Part shown: piece after piece, positions 1-5,685 of the stretch
Layout: every line of letters begins with the position of its first letter
Position numbering within the stretch: position 1 is the stretch's first letter
Assembly: GCA_021850375.1 (NCBI GenBank)
Contig: JAJZLZ010000055.1
Coordinates: forward strand, 1 to 5,685
From: Microcaldota archaeon
Lineage (GTDB): Archaea > Micrarchaeota > Micrarchaeia > Micrarchaeales > Micrarchaeaceae
Length of the DNA: 5,685 bases
Direction of reading: 5' to 3'
Notes under the pieces: model-generated
What the model saw: only the letters and a program-made list of their open reading frames with translations
What the model was told of the DNA's origin: nothing
The model's database searches: none
Made by a program: the position numbers and the translations under genes

Positions 1-10
1 TTTGATGGCA

Positions 11-37
11 AAATTATTTATAAAAATAAAATATAAA
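11..37 (-). terminator. Possible T-rich archaeal terminator after the repeat protein gene
   Basis: Directly after the TAA stop (38-40, complement), the minus strand is strongly T-rich, with runs such as TTTTATTTTTATA and AATTTT. Archaeal RNA polymerase can terminate at oligo-T tracts without a hairpin, and no clear hairpin is visible here. The region is short and cut off by the window edge, so this is tentative. Confidence 0.35.
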
Positions 38-1453
38 TTAGACGCGAAGATTTGATTTGCGCAGGGTTTCATCTGCCACTTCAACTAATCTGCTGCCTTC
101 TATTGCACCCAACTTATCGATGTAGCGCTGCTTGCTGTGCAAAACAGCAATTGCCGCTGATTTATGCTGCCTAACCGCCCATTCCGCCACGCTCTCGCCC
201 TTTCTTGTGCGCATTGAAAATATATCATGCTTGTTTAAGACTTCAATTGAAAAGCTCTTCCATTTGGTAGCCTCATGGGCAGCAGATACGCCATCGTCGT
301 TCTCGATGCTGAGGAGGCTTTGGGCAAAATCCGAACGGATTGCAAGCAGCGCTAGGGTCTCATGATGCCTGACCGCTATACTCCCTACGCTTCTTCCTCT
401 CTCATCGCATAACTCCCATAGCCGATTATCTTCAGACTTCATGACCGCGCATGCAAGCTTATTGAATAAACGGACTCCTTCATGGCATATTGACCAGCCA
501 AAGGCGTTGTTTATGCTTGCCGTCTCATAATTTAAAGATAGTACTGTTGCATATTCTTCGTTTATTTTGGTAAGAAAATGTGCAATTGTATTCCCATTGT
601 CATCCAATTTAATTTTAAGGCCTATGCGATTATCAACTAGATATCTAGAAAACATTCGGTCATCTTTTAGCATCTGCATAATGTATGCCGCGCCGTTTTC
701 GCTCAATTTTAATTTAAGGTCTGTTTCTATTTCTATAGCCTCATCTGTATGCGAAATGGCGCCCCCATTTTTGTCTACCTGTATTTCAAGAGGAGCACGT
801 TTATAAGCAGCAGGAGTTGTTTGTGAATCTGCATTAATGTTGGTCCTGATAGTTATACCAAGAAAACCCGCTTGCACACCGTTTGAATCTGTTTTATTGG
901 AGCCCTCGCCACATTTATCGCTGCATGTATTGTTGGTGCTATCATTTTTGATCTCTAAGATATACTGCCCAAGCGCCTGTTGCTCTTGTTCTGAGAGCAC
1001 ATTAGCATGCTTTAAGAGTATTGTTTTAGCCACACTCACGCCCCTTGCGGTCTTAGGCTTAAGGAGGTTGGGTTTATCTATGCAGTATCTTGCAACCTCA
1101 TCCCTGCATAAAGCCGCTTCGTGGCCTATGCTCCATCCGCTGCCATCTACTATAACCCAAATATTTTCGTTTTGCGCGGCATGCAAGGAGGCAGAAAGAT
1201 ATCGCTTTGCAGCCTCGTGGCCTAACGTTCTCCCAGTCGATTTCTCATATATTATTGCAGAGTATTTTGGATTAGAGATTATTGCCATTGCAATTTGCTT
1301 ATCAGACTTTATGAGCTCCGTAATTTTATGCAAATTCCCTTTAGCTAAAAGATCGCTTACGCTATCTCGCGCCTGAATGTCCTTAAACACGCTTGTATTT
1401 GAAGCTTGCAATTTATCACTAATTAGCTTCGCATTGCCAGCATGATTTAGCAT
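38..1453 (-). CDS. Ankyrin-like repeat protein, function unknown (471 aa)
   Basis: I do not recognise a named family. The protein is built of degenerate units whose core reads G-x-[ST]-[VILA]-[GAC]-H-E-A, resembling the G-x-T-P-L-H-x-A-A core of ankyrin repeats. Core glycines lie at residues 74, 106 and 138 (array 1) and 287, 319, 353, 388 and 419 (array 2), with weaker candidates at 230 and 254. Spacing within arrays is 31-35 residues. A polar linker at about 168-215 carries Cys177 and Cys181 (CxxxC). No signal peptide or membrane segment is evident, so a cytoplasmic binding scaffold is the likeliest role (inference). The frame stays open upstream to 1708, but the ATG at 1453 is chosen for two reasons: it has a TATA-like box about 24 bases upstream, and the upstream extension lies antisense to the amidotransferase gene and lacks the repeat pattern. 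It is transcribed divergently from the operon. The coding call is firm because the repeat pattern exists only in this frame. Confidence 0.85.
   Translation of the reverse strand: MLNHAGNAKLISDKLQASNTSVFKDIQARDSVSDLLAKGNLHKITELIKSDKQIAMAIISNPKYSAIIYEKSTGRTLGHEAAKRYLSASLHAAQNENIWVIVDGSGWSIGHEAALCRDEVARYCIDKPNLLKPKTARGVSVAKTILLKHANVLSEQEQQALGQYILEIKNDSTNNTCSDKCGEGSNKTDSNGVQAGFLGITIRTNINADSQTTPAAYKRAPLEIQVDKNGGAISHTDEAIEIETDLKLKLSENGAAYIMQMLKDDRMFSRYLVDNRIGLKIKLDDNGNTIAHFLTKINEEYATVLSLNYETASINNAFGWSICHEGVRLFNKLACAVMKSEDNRLWELCDERGRSVGSIAVRHHETLALLAIRSDFAQSLLSIENDDGVSAAHEATKWKSFSIEVLNKHDIFSMRTRKGESVAEWAVRQHKSAAIAVLHSKQRYIDKLGAIEGSRLVEVADETLRKSNLRV
164..616 (-). repeat. Ankyrin-like repeat array 2 (five units)
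   Basis: This encodes residues 280-430 of the repeat protein. The cores are DNGNTIAHFLT, AFGWSICHEGV, ERGRSVGSIAV, DDGVSAAHEAT and RKGESVAEWAV, with glycines at 287, 319, 353, 388 and 419. The spacing of 31-35 is looser than in array 1. The His-Glu pair is kept in only two units, and His alone in one more. Confidence 0.72.
1016..1252 (-). repeat. Ankyrin-like repeat array 1 (three units)
   Basis: This encodes residues 68-146 of the repeat protein. The cores are TGRTLGHEAA, GSGWSIGHEAA and ARGVSVAKTIL, with core glycines exactly 32 residues apart (74, 106, 138). At DNA level the complement of the first two cores recurs as gtggccta at 1217 and 1121, 96 bases apart. The third unit has lost the His-Glu pair. 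Confidence 0.75.
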
Positions 1454-1472
1454 GGCAGTGCAATAATATAAT

Positions 1473-1480
1473 ATTATATA
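1473..1480 (-). promoter_or_regulatory. TATA-like box for the repeat protein gene
   Basis: Read on the minus strand this is TATATAAT, centred about 24 bases before the ATG at 1453. That roughly matches the distance expected in archaea between the TATA box and the transcription start of a leaderless or nearly leaderless message. No Shine-Dalgarno sequence is present before this ATG, which fits. The whole spacer is AT-rich, so chance matches are likely and the exact box is uncertain. Confidence 0.45.
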
Positions 1481-1483
1481 GAG

Positions 1484-1493
1484 ATATTTAATA
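1484..1493 (+). promoter_or_regulatory. TATA-like box for the amidotransferase-led operon
   Basis: ATATTTAATA is centred about 24 bases before the TTG at 1512 and about 27 before the GTG at 1515, a good position for a leaderless archaeal transcript. An alternative box, ATTATATA (1473-1480), would give a leader of roughly 10 bases. No Shine-Dalgarno motif precedes the start, which also favours leaderless initiation. This site would drive all four downstream genes. Confidence 0.45.
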
Positions 1494-1511
1494 GTATTTA
1501 ATCGGTTAAAT

Positions 1512-2228
1512 TTGGTGAATGGCTTGGTGGTTTTAATAATTAAAAATATAGAAAGGGAAGGCCCCGGGAAAATAGAGGATATGCTAAAGCGCAGAAGAGC
1601 GGAATACGAGATAATTTGCCCTGACAATGATTCTATATTGCCTAGACCAAATGAGTATTCGGCTGCTATTGTTATGGGAGGGCCAAATAGCGCTAATGAC
1701 AAAACCAATAAGATAATTCAGGAGATAGAGTTTGCGCGCAACTGCGTAAAATTTGGGGTTCCATATTTAGGAATATGTCTTGGTATGCAGATACTATGCA
1801 TCGCCCATGGGGCTAAAATTACTAAAAACATAGTTCCAGAGATAGGTTTTAGTGATGAAAACAAAGAGCAATATAACATAATGCTAAACCGCAATGGGGA
1901 GGAGGATTTATTATTTAGTAAATTGCCACAGCGCATCCCTATATTCCAACTGCATTACGAAACGGCAATTATGCTAGGTGAAATAAAGCTTTTGGCAAGC
2001 AGCACGCAATGCGAGGCTCAGGTGATTAAAGTCGGCGATTTGGCATACGGATTTCAAGGACATATTGAGATAACACAAGAGGTTCTAAATAGGCTTGCAG
2101 AAGAGGATTTGGACCTAAAGCGCATCAAAAAGGAAGAACTATTTGAAAGCTACAATAGGATGCGAAAAGAATATGAATTGTGTGGAGAGAGAATAATAGG
2201 CAATTTTCTGAATATTGCCGGAGTATGA
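1512..2228 (+). CDS. Stand-alone class I glutamine amidotransferase (GMP-synthase glutaminase-like)
   Basis: This 238-residue protein has the class I glutamine amidotransferase fold, which hydrolyses glutamine and passes ammonia to a partner. Visible motifs are the opening strand and REGPG turn (15-19), the oxyanion loop MGGP (55-58), the nucleophile elbow GICLGMQ with Cys89, the FQLHYE segment (145-150), and the His184/Glu186 pair in FQGHIE. The triad is therefore complete. The EGPG turn, FQLH motif and charged helical C-terminus resemble the GuaA-like single-domain paralogues of COG0518 more than the true archaeal GMP synthase subunit A, and no ATP-pyrophosphatase gene is adjacent. The acceptor substrate is unknown. 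The start is TTG 1512 or GTG 1515; the latter fits the TATA spacing better, and both keep the first strand. It leads the operon, 12 bases before the methylthiotransferase gene. Confidence 0.85.
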   Translation: MVNGLVVLIIKNIEREGPGKIEDMLKRRRAEYEIICPDNDSILPRPNEYSAAIVMGGPNSANDKTNKIIQEIEFARNCVKFGVPYLGICLGMQILCIAHGAKITKNIVPEIGFSDENKEQYNIMLNRNGEEDLLFSKLPQRIPIFQLHYETAIMLGEIKLLASSTQCEAQVIKVGDLAYGFQGHIEITQEVLNRLAEEDLDLKRIKKEELFESYNRMRKEYELCGERIIGNFLNIAGV

Positions 2229-2240
2229 GGGCGTATTTCT

Positions 2241-3518
2241 ATGCAGAGCGTATATATTGATACCTACGGATGCACGTTAAACCATGCGGATAGCGACATA
2301 ATAGCCTCGAGGCTGCAGGGACATTATGTGCTCGCAGACAGCATGGAAAACGCCGACATAGTTATAATGAACACCTGCACAGTCAAGAAGGGCACGGAGC
2401 AGAAGATACTCTACAAACTAGATATGCTGGAAAAGGACCACAGATTAGTCATTGTTTCCGGATGCATGGCCGGAGCAAATAGGGGAACTATAAAAAGGCA
2501 TGCACCCAACGCAGGCATTGTAACTATACAGAATGTTGATAGGATATGCGAGGCGCTAGATGATCTTTGGCATGGAATTGTGCCAAATATTGCCGGCGCC
2601 AAAAGCGGCGAGCGCATATCGATGCTATCTCCCAATGGTAGTATACTCTCTCGCATACCGGTAAGCGATGGCTGCCTCTCCTCATGCTCATTTTGCGAAA
2701 CCAAATTTGCAAGGGGGCCCCTTAGAAGCTTTAGTGAAGATGCAATACTTAAGGCGATTAAAAACAGCGTTGAAAGCGGCGCAAAGGAAGTCCAGATAAC
2801 TTCGCAAGACATCGGCTCGTATGGATTTGACAAGAAGACAGACATTGCAGAGCTCTTAGAGAAGGTTGATAAAATAGAAGGCGATTTTAAGGTCCGAATA
2901 GGAATGTTAAATCCGCAGCATTTGCACAGATATATTGAAAGGCTCTGCGATGTGATGAAATCCGAACGTTTCTATAGATTTTTGCACCTTCCAGTGCAAT
3001 CAGGCAGCGATAAGGTTTTAAGGGATATGAGGAGGGAGTATAGCATTGCAGAGTTCAAAGGCCAGATTGATTATATAAGAAAGCACCTTTTGAAAGTCGG
3101 CATAGAGACAGACTTCATCGTCGGCTTCCCGACTGAAGAGGAGAAGGATTTTGAAATGAGCTGCAATCTGATAGAGGATATGCGCTTTGAGGTGACAAAC
3201 ATCTCGCGCTTTGGCGCAAGGCCGCATGCCAGCGCGTCAAATATGCCACAGCTAGGCTATGATGTAATAAATAAGAGGAGCAATGACATGTCGCGCCTTG
3301 TTAGGTCTGTGCAAAATGACATAAACAAAGGTTATATCAATAGCAGCATAGATGCGCTGTTCACTGAGAAAACGCTAATGTCAGTTAACGGAAGGAACGA
3401 ATCGTATAGGCAGGTCGTTGTAAAAGATGCGCCAGAAAGTATTTTAGGCACGCATTCCAAAGTTAGAATCAGTGCCGTATCAGCAAATGCGATATACGGA
3501 GAAATTGAGGCTATATAA
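2241..3518 (+). CDS. tRNA t6A37 methylthiotransferase, archaeal e-MtaB/CDKAL1 type (radical SAM)
   Basis: This enzyme of the MiaB/MtaB superfamily adds a methylthio group at C2 of N6-threonylcarbamoyladenosine-37 in ANN-decoding tRNAs, using S-adenosylmethionine and two iron-sulfur clusters. The N-terminal methylthiotransferase domain (about 1-115) has cluster ligands Cys11 (YGCTLNHADS), Cys46 (NTCTVK) and Cys75 (SGCMAG). The radical SAM domain (about 135-365) has the CxxxCxxC motif at Cys145, Cys149 and Cys152, followed by ARGPLRS, and also HLPVQSGSD (249-257) and DFIVGFPTE (291-299). A C-terminal TRAM domain (about 370-425) binds tRNA. The 425-residue length is normal for the family. The compact form and NPQHL segment point to the archaeal/eukaryotic branch rather than bacterial MiaB. 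A GAGGG Shine-Dalgarno at 2227-2231 overlaps the upstream stop and supports the ATG. The stop overlaps the gatD start. The exact t6A substrate is inferred from the family. Confidence 0.92.
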   Translation: MQSVYIDTYGCTLNHADSDIIASRLQGHYVLADSMENADIVIMNTCTVKKGTEQKILYKLDMLEKDHRLVIVSGCMAGANRGTIKRHAPNAGIVTIQNVDRICEALDDLWHGIVPNIAGAKSGERISMLSPNGSILSRIPVSDGCLSSCSFCETKFARGPLRSFSEDAILKAIKNSVESGAKEVQITSQDIGSYGFDKKTDIAELLEKVDKIEGDFKVRIGMLNPQHLHRYIERLCDVMKSERFYRFLHLPVQSGSDKVLRDMRREYSIAEFKGQIDYIRKHLLKVGIETDFIVGFPTEEEKDFEMSCNLIEDMRFEVTNISRFGARPHASASNMPQLGYDVINKRSNDMSRLVRSVQNDINKGYINSSIDALFTEKTLMSVNGRNESYRQVVVKDAPESILGTHSKVRISAVSANAIYGEIEAI

Positions 3519-4852
3519 TGTACTCAGATGTTATCAGCAGGCTTTTAAGCGAGAAGGGCATTAGCGTAGGCGATAGAATCTCATTTGAATATAAGGGCCT
3601 GAAGATCTCAGGAGAGCTAATGCCCAAAACCGAAATCGGGAACCCTGATGTCCTTGTAATAAAGCTGGAAAACGGCTATAATATAGGAATGATGTACTAC
3701 AAGAGCGCAAATATTGTATTAATAGAGAAGGGCAAGGGCAGCCCAAAGTTCCCGACATTGCAGATAAGAAAGTCTGCTGAACTTGATAATATATGTTTAA
3801 TATACACAGGAGGCACAATAGGCAGCAAGATAGATTACAAGACAGGAGGAGTCTATATGTTAACAGAGCCAGGGGAGCTTTTATATGAAGTGCCTGAGCT
3901 CTCAAAGATGGCAAACATCGAGATCCGCCACCTCTTTAGTATAGCAAGCGAGGATATATCATATATTGAATGGCAGCAGATCGCATCAGAGGTCGCATCA
4001 GCACTAGCGGATGGGGCAAAGGGAGTGGTTATAACAATGGGAACTGATGCAATGCATTATACCTCGGCGGCTCTTAGCTTTATGCTCAAAAACCTAAATG
4101 CTCCAGTCATAATTACCGGAGCTCAGAGAAGCAGCGACAGGGGGTCTAGCGATGCGTTCTTTAATCTGCAGTGCGCAGTGAAGCTTGCGGCATCTTCTGA
4201 CATTGCTGAGCTTGGTATATGCATGCATGCCACTAGTTCCGATGACAAATGCATGCTTATACGCGGAACTAGGGCCAGAAAGATGCATACTTCTAGAAGA
4301 GACGCCTTCAGGCCAATAAATAGCGCTCCCATAGCCTATGTTAACAGGGATATGTCAATAGAATATGTAGGGGAATACAAAAAAGTAGAACCCATAAAAA
4401 AACAAATTGAGCTTAAAATAAAGTACGAGCCAAAAGTTGCACTCATAAAAAGCCACCCCAATTCAGACCCGTCTATAATCGACTTTTACGTAAAGAAAGG
4501 ATATCGCGGGATTGTCATCGAAGGGACTGGCCTTGGGCATGTGCCTGCGTCTACAAAGCACAAAAGCATGCTATGGCTAGATAACATAAAGCACGCAATA
4601 GACCAAAATGTTGTTGTATGCATGGTATCACAGTGCGTCTATGGCAGGGTGAACAGCAACGTGTATAGGAACCTTAGGCTCGTTAGCAATCTTGGCGTTG
4701 TATATTGCGAGGATATGACAGCCGAGAGCGCCCTCGCCAAGCTGTCATGGCTTTTAGGCAATTATAAGGAGAAAGAAGCGGCAACAAAGATGTTAGAGGA
4801 CATTTCAGGAGAGATCGGCAACCGGCTGGAGCTTGAGGAGTTCTTGAACTAA
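3518..4852 (+). CDS. gatD: Glu-tRNA(Gln) amidotransferase subunit D
   Basis: GatD is the asparaginase-like subunit of the archaeal GatDE enzyme. It releases ammonia from glutamine (or asparagine) for transfer to Glu-tRNA(Gln) bound on GatE. Residues 1-84 form the GatD-specific N-terminal barrel (GDRISF, ELMPKTEIG, LENGYNIG), absent from plain asparaginases. The asparaginase-type domain follows with TGGTIGS (first catalytic Thr97), MGTDAMHYTSAA (Thr176, Asp177) and the GTRARKMHTSRRDAFR block (Lys255). These four match the Thr/Thr/Asp/Lys set of the family, so the subunit should be active. EGTGLGHVP (335-343) and QCVYGRVNS (372-380) are typical C-terminal subdomain motifs. The 444-residue length is normal. 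The ATG overlaps the preceding stop (TAATG), and a GAGG Shine-Dalgarno at 3507-3510 has a 7-base spacer, suggesting coupled translation. gatE follows after 15 bases. Confidence 0.96.
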   Translation: MYSDVISRLLSEKGISVGDRISFEYKGLKISGELMPKTEIGNPDVLVIKLENGYNIGMMYYKSANIVLIEKGKGSPKFPTLQIRKSAELDNICLIYTGGTIGSKIDYKTGGVYMLTEPGELLYEVPELSKMANIEIRHLFSIASEDISYIEWQQIASEVASALADGAKGVVITMGTDAMHYTSAALSFMLKNLNAPVIITGAQRSSDRGSSDAFFNLQCAVKLAASSDIAELGICMHATSSDDKCMLIRGTRARKMHTSRRDAFRPINSAPIAYVNRDMSIEYVGEYKKVEPIKKQIELKIKYEPKVALIKSHPNSDPSIIDFYVKKGYRGIVIEGTGLGHVPASTKHKSMLWLDNIKHAIDQNVVVCMVSQCVYGRVNSNVYRNLRLVSNLGVVYCEDMTAESALAKLSWLLGNYKEKEAATKMLEDISGEIGNRLELEEFLN

Positions 4853-4867
4853 TATATGGGTGCGCAT

Positions 4868-5685
4868 ATGGAAACAATAGACTACAAAAAAATCGGGTTT
4901 ATGTGCGGGCTTGAGGTGCACCAGCGCCTTGCCAGCTCTTCCAAACTCTTCTGCGCATGCCTAGCCGAAGCGGATTCGGAGCAGGATTATGGCAGCAAAG
5001 TGGAGCGAATGCAGCGCGCGGTTGCAGGCGAGATGGGCGCAGTTGATTACTCCTCCGAATTTGAAGAGAAAAAGGAGCGTAAATTCACATATTATACTTA
5101 CAAATCAAAAAGCTGCCTCGTCGACGTAGATGAGGAGCCACCGCACGAACTCAATAGAGAAGCGCTCGTTGTGTCGGTGGCAATAGCAAAATCGATGGGC
5201 ATGAGAATAGTTGACGAATTCCAAGTGATGCGAAAAGGCGTTGTTGATGGAAGCGATCCGAGTGCATTCCAGCGCACTTTGATGGTCGCGCTTGACGGTA
5301 AGATAAATGTTGGCAAAGAGAAGATAAGTATACCAACCATGTTTCTTGAGGAGGAGTCTAGCGGTATAATTAAGGGCACCACTACTATGGTAGAATACGC
5401 GACAGATAGGCTAGGAATTCCGCTAGTTGAGATAGACACAGATCCATATATCCCAAGCCCAAAGGCTGCAAAGGAGGTTGCGCTATATATCGGAACCCTA
5501 TTGCGCTTAACAGGCATGGTGCAACGTGGCATAGGTTCTATACGACAGGATGTTAACATGTCAATAAAAGGAGGTGCCAGAGTTGAGATCAAAGGTATGC
5601 AGGAGCTGGACTTGATAGATAAATTCATAGACAATGAAATAGCGCGCCAGCAGGCCCTTATATTAATAGCAAAAGAACTTTCCGC
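4868..5685 (+). CDS. gatE: Glu-tRNA(Gln) amidotransferase subunit E (3'-truncated by window end)
   Basis: GatE is the GatB-related subunit that binds Glu-tRNA(Gln), activates the glutamyl group with ATP and amidates it with ammonia from GatD. Only the first 272 codons are in the window; the frame is open to the edge. Diagnostic motifs are GLEVHQRL (14-21), LFCAC with Cys29 and Cys31, SCLVDVDEEPPHELN (82-96), EEESSGI (161-167), EIDTDPYIPSPKAA (188-201), GSIRQDVNMSI (223-233) and the GGARVEIKG kinase-type loop (235-243). The usual GSNT-x-GFQRT block reads GSDPSAFQRT here (128-137). The aspartyl-tRNA-synthetase-like insertion and C-terminal tail lie beyond the edge. The start is ATG 4868, with GGTG at 4859-4862 just upstream; an in-frame ATG at 4856 would add four residues (MGAH) that relatives usually lack. 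It follows gatD by 15 bases, as a stoichiometric partner. Confidence 0.95.
   Translation, partial: METIDYKKIGFMCGLEVHQRLASSSKLFCACLAEADSEQDYGSKVERMQRAVAGEMGAVDYSSEFEEKKERKFTYYTYKSKSCLVDVDEEPPHELNREALVVSVAIAKSMGMRIVDEFQVMRKGVVDGSDPSAFQRTLMVALDGKINVGKEKISIPTMFLEEESSGIIKGTTTMVEYATDRLGIPLVEIDTDPYIPSPKAAKEVALYIGTLLRLTGMVQRGIGSIRQDVNMSIKGGARVEIKGMQELDLIDKFIDNEIARQQALILIAKELS

Noticed and set aside
837..1376. Plus-strand open frame of 179 codons opposite the repeat gene
   Set aside because: It is Cys/Leu/Ser-rich with no recognisable motif and lies wholly antisense to the repeat arrays, whose periodicity shows the minus strand is coding.
1454..1708. Upstream extension of the minus-strand repeat gene frame to an ATG at 1708 (85 extra residues)
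   Set aside because: It runs antisense through the start of the amidotransferase gene and across the AT-rich promoter spacer, lacks the repeat pattern, and the ATG at 1453 has a suitably placed TATA-like box.
1512..2228. Identification as GMP synthase subunit A (guaAa)
   Set aside because: The triad matches, but the EGPG turn, FQLH segment and FQGHIE form fit the single-domain GuaA-like paralogues better, and no ATP-pyrophosphatase gene is adjacent. No symbol was assigned.
2411..2845. Minus-strand open frame of 144 codons inside the methylthiotransferase gene
   Set aside because: It is antisense to the conserved cysteine and radical SAM motifs and shows no motif of its own.
3518..4852. Identification of gatD as a plain L-asparaginase
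   Set aside because: The GatD-specific N-terminal barrel (residues 1-84) and the adjacent gatE make the tRNA amidotransferase role much more likely.
5098..5634. Minus-strand open frame of 178 codons opposite gatE
   Set aside because: The plus strand here encodes unmistakable GatE motifs. The minus frame is Ser/Thr/Ile/Pro-rich, as expected for a shadow of a charged coding sequence.
1..5685. CRISPR arrays, tRNA/rRNA genes, insertion sequences or inverted terminal repeats
   Set aside because: None were seen on reading both strands. The only repeats are those coding for the ankyrin-like units, and intergenic space is minimal.

Overview
The window looks like archaeal chromosomal DNA. The strongest evidence is a gatD-gatE pair (the archaea-specific tRNA-dependent amidotransferase) next to an archaeal/eukaryotic-type ms2t6A tRNA methylthiotransferase. 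TATA-box-like elements sit directly upstream of start codons, as expected for leaderless archaeal transcripts. Base composition is moderate to AT-rich, and Arg AGG/AGA and Ile ATA codons are common. A small-genome (DPANN-type, for example Micrarchaeota-like) archaeon is possible, but this is only an impression and the window does not prove it.

Layout: positions 38-1453 (minus strand) encode a 471-residue protein with degenerate ankyrin-like repeats of about 32 residues. Each has a G-x-[ST]-[VI]-[GA]-H-E-A-like core. The repeats form two arrays separated by a polar linker. A 58-base AT-rich spacer (1454-1511) separates this gene from a plus-strand operon and appears to hold two divergent promoters. 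The plus-strand genes are a stand-alone class I glutamine amidotransferase (1512-2228), a radical-SAM tRNA methylthiotransferase of the e-MtaB/CDKAL1 type (2241-3518), gatD (3518-4852) and the first 272 codons of gatE (4868 to the window end). Gaps are 12, -1 and 15 bases, so the four are very probably co-transcribed.

How the genes fit together: GatD releases ammonia from a side-chain amide, and GatE uses it to convert Glu-tRNA(Gln) to Gln-tRNA(Gln). The methylthiotransferase modifies t6A at position 37 of ANN-decoding tRNAs. The operon is therefore centred on tRNA charging and decoding accuracy. The leading amidotransferase has a complete catalytic triad but no synthetase domain and no known partner here, so its substrate is unknown. 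The repeat protein is the most novel item. No RNA genes, CRISPR arrays, insertion sequences or other mobile elements were seen, and there is no gene-free stretch over 300 bases.
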